From contig CP141140.1 of the NCBI GenBank assembly GCA_035235625.1, forward strand, positions 6,902,685 through 6,966,684: a DNA stretch of 64,000 nucleotides, read 5' to 3'. Under the pieces are notes generated by a model that worked only from the letters and a program-made list of their open reading frames with translations, made no database searches and had not been told where the DNA came from. The stretch is from Saururus chinensis. Its lineage: Eukaryota > Streptophyta > Magnoliopsida > Piperales > Saururaceae. Every line of letters starts with the position of its first letter. The first letter of the stretch is position 1. The position numbers and the translations under genes were made by a program. Shown here piece by piece: positions 10,745 to 20,100 of this stretch.

Positions 10745-12335
10745 GTGAATCATGACCCGAACCCATGCATATATCGTCAACTACCTTTCGTCCACCCCAG
10801 CAAGAACGCCCGGCGTCAGGACCCTCGCAAATACCACTATAGTTGCGCCCTACCCCTGACTTCAGAAAAGGCGCATGCAGACTACTCGTTGCCTCCGCCG
10901 CCACTGTCCTTGTCATCGTCACCATCTCTGCCTCATCGTGAAGAGGAAGAAGCCGGAAGAACGAGAAGTAGGGAGATGATGAATAGCAAACTCCGCCATC
11001 TCTCTGTCGAGACAGATGACTCCTTCTCCAGCCTCCTCGAACTTGCTGCGGATAACGATGTGGAAGCTTTTAGACGAGTGCTTGACCGTGACCCGTCTGC
11101 GGAGGACGAGGCCGGCATCTGGTATGCCCGTCGCCGCAGCAGAACTGGAGGTCCTGCTAGGGGAATGGTACTGGAGCAGCGTACGCCCCTCATGGTAGCT
11201 GCCACCTACGGCAGCCCCGACGTGATGAAATTAATCCTCGCCGCTGTCCCTACTGTTGACGTCAACCGCTCCTGTGTACTGGACGGGAGCACGGCTCTCC
11301 ACTGTGCAGTGTTTGGAAGTTCTGTCCATGTCGTCCAGGCTGTGCGGGTGCTGCTAGCTACTGGGGCGAACCCGACCACACTAGATGCCACCGGACACCG
11401 TCCAGTACTAGACCCGCCTCTGCAAGGACGGCACCGGCTGCATGCGCCGGGTCTGCTTCTTTGCCCACACCACTGAGGAGCTTCGCCCATTGTATGTCTC
11501 CACGGGCTTTGCAGTTCCCTCATCCCGGTCATCTTCTTCAGCTTCGGCCGCTGCTGCCATGGGCCTCCTCCCAGGGTCGGCTTCATCAGTTTCTGCCATG
11601 TCACCTTCGCCATTCACACCCCCAATGTCACCATTAGGCACCAATGGGATGCCACACTCCGGTCATGGTGGCTGGCCATAGCCAAGCGTGCCTACTCTGC
11701 ATCTGCCCGGGAGCAATTTTCAGTCAAGTCGCCTGAGGTCGTCGCTCAGCGCCCGGGACATCCCACCTGAAGATTTCTCCATGATGCCTGATTTTGATGC
11801 TGCCATGAATGATTTCAACTGCTTCTCTTCCCAACCCCGACTTGGTTCTGTGGCCACAAACAACAGAGCAGTTCGATCGTCTACTCTTACTCCATCGAAC
11901 CTGGATGAGCTATTTACTGCTGAGATCTCATCGTCACCCCGTTACTCTGATCAGGCTAGGAATGTGTTCTCCCCATCGCATAAGTCGGCAATCCTTAGCC
12001 AATTTTAGCAACAGCAGCAGAGCATGCTCTCCCCCATCAACACAAGTTTGTTTTCTCCCAAGACTGTTGATGAACACTCTTTCTTGCAGGCTTCATTTGG
12101 GCTCTCATCCCTGGGGAGAATGTCTCCTCGGTGCATGGAACCCATCTCTCCAATGAGCTCAAGGGTTGCTGCCCTTGCACAGCGTGAGAAGCAGCAACAA
12201 ATGCGCAGCCTAAGTGCCAGTGATCTAGGTGGTGGTGGATTGACCAGCATCCATGCTGTTGGCCCCCTGCCAGAGACGCTCTTCGTTGACAGCAACTCTT
12301 CGTCCTTCTCCTCCGACAACCCAACATCCTCTGTG
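10745..12335 (+). pseudogene. Scrambled ankyrin / tandem CCCH zinc-finger (RR-TZF) pseudogene
   Basis: The source family are plant proteins with N-terminal ankyrin repeats and an arginine-rich tandem CCCH finger, which bind RNA and shuttle in stress responses. Here the pieces are out of order. At 10778-10887 sits part of finger 1: FVHPSKNARRQDPRKYHYSC, then after a one-base shift PDFRKGAC. At 10976-11400 is the N-terminus with ankyrin repeats: DDSFSSLLELAADNDVEAF, LEQRTPLMVAATYGS, DGSTALHCAVFGSS. At about 11407-11475 is finger 2 in another frame, CKDGTGCMRRVCFFAH (C-x5-C-x4-C-x3-H intact). The C-terminus runs to about 12330 with FAVPSSR, SARDIPPEDFSMMPDFD and SMLSPINTSLFSPK. In-frame TAGs lie near 11679 and 12006. 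The segment that should lie between ankyrin and finger 2 is missing, part of it displaced upstream. Not translatable as one protein. Confidence 0.8.
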
Positions 12336-12480
12336 TCGGTCCGGCTCGCCTGGTTCATCTTGGTTCTCCTCTGCAAGCTCGACAGCAAGGCGGAGCTGTA
12401 CAAGGATGTGGGCATGGCCTACCTCTTCTTGTCTAACAATCTCCAGTAAGGGTCCGGAGCTCCAACCTCCAGTACGTGAG
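12336..12480 (+). pseudogene. Exo70 (exocyst subunit) gene fragment
   Basis: WFILVLLCKLDSKAELYKDV and GMAYLFLSNNLQ read straight on from the zinc-finger remnant. After a one-base shift, VRSSNLQYV follows. This pattern (KAELYKDVxxxYLFLxNNLxYV..VRxSNL) is the conserved core of plant Exo70 exocyst subunits. Only about 48 codons are present, fused to an unrelated gene tail, so it is a captured fragment. Confidence 0.65.
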
Positions 12481-13190
12481 GGCGTTGTTGAAGCTGGCAT
12501 TGCTGGCAGGGTGGGAAGAGGCAGCGGCCAAAGCATCCATGGGCGGTGGGGAGGGAGCGGCGGCGGGCTCGGTGGCACACAGTGGGTCCTCCCCCCAAGG
12601 CATGATCTGGACCATCTGGAGCAGTAACGTCTAGTGCTCCTGGGCAACCTTGACGTTGGTGCTCGCATGCTCCAGCAGATTCCTGCCACCTGAAATGGTG
12701 ATAGAGAAGAGGTCGATGGGGGCAATGAGAGGAGGGAGTCATAGTTTGGGAGCCGTCACTGCGACGATCAAGTTCTCTGTGCGGAAGAAGGTGAGGAAGG
12801 GAGATCTGGCATCGAGGTTCTATTCCACGGAGAGAGGGAGATCTAACCTCCTCTGGGTTCTATTCCACAGAGAAGAAATGGGGACATGGCCTCTGGGTTC
12901 TCTATGCAACTCACTAAAGAGGAAGCAGAGAGACCAGAGGCCAGCCAAGGTGTGCTGACAGTGAGCCCCGAGGTTATAAAAAGCCAGAGCTTCCTCGGGC
13001 TGGAGCCTGAGCTGGCTAGAGGCGGCATCTGGGGCGCAGGAGGTCACCTTCTAGGTCCAGCCTCGTCTCCCCAGCATGCCGGCGAGAGTGTGCATGCAGC
13101 GAGAGAGTGCACACGCAGATTTTATCACGTAGAACTCATCTCCACGTAAAAGGACGAAATCATCTTAATCATCTTAAGCTGATTTTGTCT
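12481..13190. other. GC-rich core of the Pack-type element, origin unknown
   Basis: GC-rich sequence with open frames on both strands, including a minus frame at 12433-12615 with MVQIMPWGEDPLCATEP and NNALTYWRLEL. It is probably another captured gene piece, but I cannot identify it. A short ggttctattccac(g/a)gagag motif repeats near 12817 and 12857. Confidence 0.35.
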
Positions 13191-13473
13191 TCGGTTTCGT
13201 CATTCAGAATAGAAATTAATTTAAAGTTAATTTTATAATTTTAAAAAATAAAATTAATTAAAAAAAAAAAACCACGTAGGCGCCAGCACTTGGCTGACGC
13301 CTACGTGGCGAAAACCAACACCACTTCGAGAAATATTTCCCTAAATGGTCCGATTTGGTAAATATTTTTTTAATTATTATTTAAATAATTTTTCTTTTTT
13401 TTAAGTATCCACTACTTAAATTGAACAAAATAAAATTATTAATTTAAAATAATTTTTCTTACCAAATAGAATT

Positions 13474-13575
13474 ACTCTCTATGTCTTATATTAATAACTA
13501 TATTTAAAAAAATAATATTTTTTTATTTAAGAGAAAGAAAGATAAATTTAGGATATTCTTTTTTAGGACTAGAGT
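13474..13575 (+). mobile_element. Partial MITE (left half)
   Basis: ctctatgtcttatattaataactatattt followed by aagagaaagaaagataaatttaggatattc matches the left half of the 49822-50013 MITE. The right end is absent. It abuts the right arm of the Pack-type element. Confidence 0.5.
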
Positions 13576-14700
13576 AATTATTCTCTTTGTACGCTCATCA
13601 TGGGGGCATGTGACTATTTTCAATAGCCAAATATCTCTCGTAGCAGAACACGATATTTGAAAGAAAATGGACATATGCGACCAGAGCAATTACTCAGGTT
13701 GTACCACCATATGATCAGAACTCCCTGAATTTTTTTACTTAAACTGGTTTAGTATGCATTAATATCAAGGGAATTTTGGTTATCTTAAATTTGGAAAAGC
13801 TTAATGTGTTATGGAAAAAAATATTAGAATAAAAAAATAGAGAAAAAAGGGGGGTGAACCAAAGGAGATTGCAAGCAAATGCGGTGGGTGTTCATATCTT
13901 CCCTTGATGTATTTAGTTATCAAGAAAATTAAGGAAAATAAAAAAAATATTTTAAAAAAATAAAACAGAAAGAAAGGAAGAAATATCTTTCTCCACAATT
14001 TTCATATACGTTTTTGGATTGAAAGAGAAGAAGAATTTCAAAAGTAATGTTATTTTTTTCTAAAAATATCTCACTTTGGAAGTCACTATGAACATAATGG
14101 TGATACATAAAATAGGGTATAATGAGAGATTTTTTAAGGCAAAGCATTTTTCTATGAAGAAGAAATAAAATTTTAAGTTATTTTCTAGTGGTGTCTAATG
14201 TCATAAAATGATTTTCCACCACCAATGTTTTTCTTGCTTTCAAAAAACATGCAAAAAAATTACTTCTTTCTTGCAAACCGGGTCACCTCAAAAAAAGAAA
14301 AAGTGTGCTATCTAATTTGGCCATCTTATTAACGTCAGTTTTTTCCTAGAAAAAGGAAAAAGTTTAAGAGTTATTTTCATATAGGGCCAACATGTCAAAA
14401 AAATGAATTTTTCCCCTTCAAAATTTGCCATGCTTTCCCAACATGAAAAAGTGAAAAAATGTGATTTTTTTGTGCTGTTTTTTCTTGCTAACTAAATAGA
14501 CCCAAAAATCTTACTCCACTTTCTCTAAAAGAACCTATTCAATCGGATAAAGAAAGTTAGCTACATTGACACGGAGATTCACTTTTATGTATCCAATCAG
14601 ATGTGGGGTAATAGGCTTTTAGTGTATAAAGAATAGATAAGAACATGTTAAGTTAACAACAATCTTGAGCTTCATCGATTGCCCCCAAGTTGGGCTCCAC
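13576..14700. other. AT-rich intergenic sequence, no gene seen
   Basis: Low-complexity A/T sequence with many homopolymer runs. No domain, splice pattern or complete repeat recognised. Confidence 0.4.
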
Positions 14701-14859
14701 TACTGAGCTCTACAGGACGATCATAGGTAAGAAGCCTGTATTGGTAACGGGCTAGATTTGGCAATGAGAGGCTCCACTATTGAGCTATCGCCAATGACTA
14801 CCAATTCATCACAAGCATCAAAGCATACTATTTGTGAGACATGTTGGGGTGCACATACA

Positions 14860-15215
14860 GGTAGGTTTGTGACACGTGCTGACATGTGTGTGCTATCACG
14901 ACCCTGCTTGATAGATAGATTACTGTGCAGCACTTTCGAGGCCTCGTGCATAGTAAGTCATCCTTTCAAATGCAACAAGTATTCTTACTTGGCAAGGTGC
15001 TACATAGATCACTTATGAAGGGCCTTGCAAAGTAAGAGATGAGGAGAACAAGAGTGACACATTGCAAAAAAAAAATGATCACCAGCATGAAAGCGAATTT
15101 CATTTATTATTAATGCGTTTACAAAGCAACAGGTGCAAATTACAGGAGCCAGCTACACAAACACTACCTTCCCCCTATATAACATAAGAAATTTCTTTCA
15201 TATTGCTGAAGTGGC
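14860..15215 (-). mobile_element. Degenerate 3' LTR of a gypsy element (minus orientation)
   Basis: Shares a long diverged block with 16490-16760: accctgcttgatagatag / accctgctcaatagacag, aagggccttgcaaagtaag / aagggccttacaaaccaaa, and gagagtgacacattg / gagagtgatacattg. Lying below the chromodomain in minus orientation, it occupies the 3' LTR position. A purine-rich tatagggggaagg at 15165-15180 is placed as a polypurine tract. Confidence 0.5.
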
Positions 15216-15376
15216 AACCAAAGTGACTCTATGAGCATGATTACATAAAAATAAAAGAAAATACATAAAAGCATATACAAATACATTAAAAGGTGTTTAT
15301 AAAGGTGTTCAGACTAAGTTCGTGATATTCTCCCCAACTTAGTTTTGTTGGTATCCTCGTTGATGCTGCTCCTGAG

Positions 15377-15560
15377 TTAGGCTTCGATGTGGTGCGTATG
15401 TTGAATGGTGAGCTCGTCTTCTGGCTCCCAGCTATGTTGAAGGCCCCACCACTTGATGAGGAATTTACGTACTTGCTCTTTGCCACGAAAAACTTCACGA
15501 TCTGCCAAATTTTTTTCTAAGACTCAAACATCAATTGTGATCTTTGAATTGCCCTCATCA
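15377..15560 (-). pseudogene. Gypsy chromovirus integrase C-terminus with chromodomain (fragment)
   Basis: Reading the minus strand gives VLEKNLADREVFRGKEQVRK then FLIKWWGLQHSWEPEDEL and a TAA stop. Pattern VRKFLIKWWGxxxxSWEPEDEL is the type-II chromodomain at the end of plant chromovirus polyproteins, which guides integration. The upstream polyprotein is gone: an in-frame TGA (codon after ITIDV) and a new sequence starting TGTCACACCCCC at 15562 cut it off. Confidence 0.8.
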
Positions 15561-15561
15561 A

Positions 15562-15960
15562 TGTCACACCCCCTAACCCAAAACCGACTAGATGATGTAA
15601 TAATTCCTAACTCAACCATGGATTAGATTGGAATTGCATAGTTGAACCATCACTTTGCTTAAAAAAAGACCAAGAGAATAATGTAAAAATAAAATTTAAC
15701 TAATTTTATCAAAACTATGATTAAACATTCACCTATTAGAGTTACACTACAATGACATAATATATGCCTCAAACTAAAGAAAATAAACTACTAACTAGAA
15801 ATAAAATACTATCAAGTAATATAAAGTTTCATAAAGTCTCTTCATTTATATCTTTCTAACATGTCATAGATATTTAACATTAGGGCTGAAAATTGCTTAA
15901 CATATTTCCAAACAATTTTATCATCTCTTATGCTTTAAAGGAGTTAACTTTCTCATCCAG
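15562..15960. repeat. Possible LTR/TRIM fragment
   Basis: Begins TGTCACACCCCCTAACCC, a start typical of plant LTRs, exactly where the chromodomain reading frame is lost. The far end is not identifiable; the rest is AT-rich. Confidence 0.3.
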
Positions 15961-16093
15961 CTTTGTCAAAGTCGATTGTGAGAGATGCTAAATGCTCCTC
16001 TATAGTATCCGCGCAAATAATATCTTTGACATCTTTGTCAGCAACAAAGTGGGCTCTTCTACCCCACTTGCCTCAACCACCGACTTCAGTATC

Positions 16094-16424
16094 TGTTGTG
16101 TATGTTCACCAGACTCTACTTTATTTTCTTTATTTCTCTTTTTATTCTAGTGCATTAAGCTATTTTTTTATGTATTAACTTAGTATTTGCTAATATAATG
16201 AGATGATAATTGTTATTGGACCAACTAGTGGCCCACAAGATAACCTAGCCCACTAGCTAGTGCAACTCCCTAGGAGAGTGGATCGGCTCCCTATATGGGT
16301 CGCCCCTTTCCTCTTTGTTTGGTATGTAATTAAATATTCAGAATTCTCTATCTTTTCTTCCTTCTTCTTTTCTTTTCCCAGCGTAAAACTCCTAGGTATT
16401 GTTTGTGCCACTTTGGGTACAATA
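16094..16424 (+). mobile_element. Diverged LTR of the 4152-4483 gypsy family
   Basis: Follows the same order of motifs as 4152-4483: TGTTGTG..TGTTCAC, attggaccaa.tagtggcccac, gactccctaggaggag / aactccctaggagagt, ctccctatat, a CTCTTTGTTTGGT.ATG block and aggtattgtttgtgcc. It ends ggtacaa followed by a decayed tagtatcat primer-binding site. No gag follows, so it is an LTR remnant inserted among minus-oriented gypsy pieces. Confidence 0.7.
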
Positions 16425-16469
16425 GTATCATTTTCAAAATTTAATTAAATCGAAAGGGGGGTCGCATGA

Positions 16470-16760
16470 ACCAAGGCTTGGATACCAATTGTTACAACCC
16501 TGCTCAATAGACAGGATACCGTACGACACTGTGAGACCTTGTACTAGCAAGTCAACATTTCGAGTGAAATAAATGTTTTTTCTTGATAAGGCGCTATGAA
16601 GATCATATGCAAAGGGCCTTACAAACCAAAAGGTACGGAGATCGAGAGTGATACATTGTAAATAAACAAATGAACACAATAAAAATAAATTGTATTCACT
16701 ATCAATATATTTATCATGTATAAACACTATATTTCTCCTTTATAACATAATTATTTTTTA
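16470..16760 (-). mobile_element. Degenerate 5' LTR and primer-binding site of a gypsy element (minus)
   Basis: Related to 14860-15215. At its inner edge, ttggataccaattgttacaa reads on the minus strand as TTGTAACAATTGGTATCCAA, an LTR end followed by a GGTATC primer-binding site. With the chromodomain and the LTR at 14860 this outlines one minus-strand chromovirus of about 2 kb that has lost almost all of its coding region. Confidence 0.55.
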
Positions 16761-16849
16761 CATATACTATTAGTGTAATAGTTAAAGTGGTTATATAAAA
16801 AAATACATAATTTTTTTAAAAAAAGTTAAAATATTTAGAAGGTACTTAT

Positions 16850-17103
16850 AGAAGTGTGTGCGCCAAAATGTATCAGACAATATAGGCGTTGGTGCCCCGT
16901 GACAAGTTGCTCCTCTTCTTCGCTCCACCAGAACTGGAGAGGACCACCGCCTAACAGTCGTTTCTTCTCGGGCCTTGATTGCATTTTCCGTTTCTAACCG
17001 GAGAGTGCTTCGTGTCTACTCTGTTTTTTACGTTGTCTCCACAGACCAGAGTCAGATATAAATCTATAATGACGGAGCTTCCTTGTCACAGGCTCTGATC
17101 ACC
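16850..17103 (+). promoter_or_regulatory. VPS3 proximal promoter and 5' leader
   Basis: Sequence between the last transposon remnant and the VPS3 start codon. It turns pyrimidine-rich from 16910 (tgctcctcttcttcgctcc), as plant leaders often do. A TATAAAT stretch at 17056-17062 is too close to the ATG to be a sure TATA box. Confidence 0.3.
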
Positions 17104-20100
17104 ATGGCCAAGGCGCAGCAGGCGAAGGACCGAAAGTTGCTCGAGCCCTTCGCGGAGTTCGACTTCTCCAAACTGTCGGCCTTCCCCCCCTCCTTCCACC
17201 GGTCTGTCCAGTCGCTCGCTCTGGCCGTCATCTCCCCCACCCAAACCCTGATTTACGTCGGGACCGAAGGCGGGAAGATCGTTTTGCTCTCGGCGAATCC
17301 CGCTGCCACTGGGGACAAACCTAACGAACCTGGTCTAGATTCCGATTCCAAAAGCGTCGAGTTCTTGCGGTATGCATCCGTCAGCGATTCCCCGGTGATT
17401 TCCGTTCTCGTGCTCTCTGAAATCGGACGGGTCCTCGCCGTTTCCGATGGCCTCTTGTATTTGATCGATACGCATCTGTCACTGCCCGCTCGGAAATTGG
17501 GCTATCCGACGGGTGTTTCGGTGGTGGGGAAGAGATTGTCCGGCGTAGACGGCGGGTCGGATTCCCAAGGTTGGGATCGATTAGCCAATGGTACTCATAG
17601 AGTCACCGGTCAAAAGTTTCTTCAGAAGCTAAGCGGAGGGGTAAAAGGAGCTGCGGCCGCTGCCAAGTCTAGGGCTTCCAACAGTCGGGGGGATGGGAAT
17701 TCTGTTGTAGTTGCAGTTGCCGCGTCAAAGAACCTGATTTTGATGGCGTTGCATGTAGCGGGGACGGATTCGGACGCTGTAGAGAGCGCGGCTTTGAAGG
17801 AAATTCAGGGGAGCGAAGGGGTCAAGGCCATTGCGTGGCTGGACGATTCGATAATTGTAGGAACAGAGGACGGGTACATTATGTTCTCAGGTACTTCGGG
17901 GCAGAGCATTCCTTTGTTTTTGCTACCGGAGTCATCTAGTCGTCCGTGCTTGAAACCGCTATGGAGGCACAGAGAAGCAGTTCTGTCAGTAGACAATATC
18001 GCTATCGTTGTGAATCCTCTTGGGCAACCGGTGGGTGGGAGTTTGGTTTTCCGGTATGCGCCAGACTGTATTGGGGAAATTGGGTCTCATGTGGTAGCTG
18101 TGCGGAATGGAAAGATGGATGTGTACCACAAGAAGACGGGTACTTGTGTTCAGTCGATATCTTTTGATGGGTCAAGGGTTGGTCGATCCATGCTTGCGGA
18201 TGAAGAGAATGGGAGCGGGGAGCTCGTAGTGGTTGCAACTGCTTCTAAGGTAAGAGACGATAAGCATCAGAGACATGCATTTAGGAGGTTAGTTTGAGTT
18301 TCGATAGACTGCCGATCAGTACTATCAGTTAAGTTCTCTCTGTAGCCGGCTTTGTAAATCTTATCAATATCTAAAGTACTGCTCGTGGAATATTGGATGA
18401 GGTTGTTCTCTATTTGTTGCTTTTCATGTTTATTACCTGTCTGGAACAAGCGTTATCTTATTTGTATAACATTGTGCGAGAGAATTGTTTTGGGGTCATC
18501 TTTTTTTGCATGACATCTTGTTTTGATTATTTTCTATATTGAACTTTAGGTCTTTTGCTTTAAGAAAGTGCCATCAGAGGAGCAGATCAAAGATTTGTTG
18601 AGGAAGAAAAGTATTAAAGAAGCCATAGATTTGGTAGAAGAGCTAGAGTCTGACGGTGAACTGACAAAGGAAATGCTTTCCTTTGTGCATGCTCAAGTGG
18701 GTTTCCTCTTGCTATTTGACTTGCATTTTGAGGAAGCAGTGAATCATTTCTTGTTGTCAGAAACAATGCAGCCATCTGAGATTTTTCCATTTATAATGCG
18801 AGACCCAAATCGCTGGTCACCTGTGGTAATTCTTTTACACCATTTCCCTTTATATATGCTTTTTATATCCATATGCTACAGCTACTGCCATGGTTTTTCA
18901 TCTTCCAATGAAAATTTTGAATGATATGGCAATTTTTTAGAAAAAAAATTTGGATCTCTTATTTATTGTGGGTGATCTTTTGCCTGATTATGTTATTTTT
19001 TTTGTTTAAGGGACTATTGGAGGTGGGGGAAGCGTTAAAAGTGCTTAGCTAGTTATTCAGTTGTAGAAAAACAGAATCGTGAGAGATAGGATATCATAGT
19101 GTCTGATTTCTCTATCTTAGTAGATTTTATAATGGCGGTTGGACAAATTTTAAAGAAATGACATGTAGACTATTGTGGCTAGTGGAGTAGCCTTTGACAT
19201 TTTCAGGGGATTGATTTTTTTATTTATAATGGTTGTCCTTTGGTTATTATTGTATATTAGAGAACAGCAGACAGAATACATTATTGTTTAGTCATAATGA
19301 GGAGGAATCTTGTTATGCATATATGTTAGTATTTGTTTTTTCATTTCATTTGGTTTTTTATGCATTTTAAGGAAAGGTTGATTTGCTGAGACGGAAACAA
19401 GGACATGGGATTTCAATCTAGATAACTCGAAACTCCAACCAAAATTAGAATCATAGAGAGCCTAAGGGTACAGTCCCAGCGGAAAGTATTTGTTTTTTGA
19501 GACTCGTTATAAGTTCTATTCATGTACCTTCTGATTACTGGTTCATACTAAATTCAGTTGTAATATATTGAAATTGAAAGAATAAGCTAAGCCAAATTGA
19601 AATTAAGTGTTGTTTTGAGCTTCTTGTGGTAAAGTATCCCTAATGTTTTATGAGGGTGAAGCAAATTATTTAGAAGAGGGATTTTCACATTGCTTGGCCA
19701 ATGAACCCAACATTCTGTAGAACCTGAATTTTTTGGACAAAAATTCCTTTTGGAACAAAATATGTTAGGGAATAGGGTTTAAGGTTTTAGGGAAAACCAA
19801 CTAATACTTTATTGGAATAATTCCTACTAAGACCTAGTGGTCATCTATATTTACCAATAGGTTGACAATAAAATGATATTATATATAATAGTATAATTTT
19901 ACTATTGTATGCTTGTGACAATAGTAAAATATGAATAACCAATGAGTCTTAGCGAGAGACTGAGTCGTATAGCTTCTCATTTATTATAGCTTAGACCTTT
20001 TATGGTGGATATTGGTGCACATGCTCCTTTTTCTATATTTTTAGAGAAAGGAAATTACTTTATGATTGGTCTGTGAGTTTTCGGAAGTCCTTGGGCTGAC

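Larger units (their letters stand above)
10505..13405. mobile_element. Pack-MULE-like element carrying shuffled host gene fragments
   Basis: Long imperfect terminal inverted repeats flank a GC-rich core. The left arm (about 10505-10730) pairs with the reverse complement of the right arm (about 13195-13405). Matching blocks in order are gaaaaatt(t)atttaaataat, accgatttgg / accaaatcgg, a GCGCCAAC...GCTGACGCCTGG / GCGTCAGCC...GGCGCCTACG block, and gacaaaatc at the inner edge. The core holds pieces of at least two unrelated genes and no transposase. Long TIRs plus captured, rearranged coding pieces are the definition of Pack-MULEs. Exact termini and the 9-11 base target duplication could not be fixed, because the outer ends are A/T-rich and abut MITE pieces on both sides. 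Confidence 0.6.
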
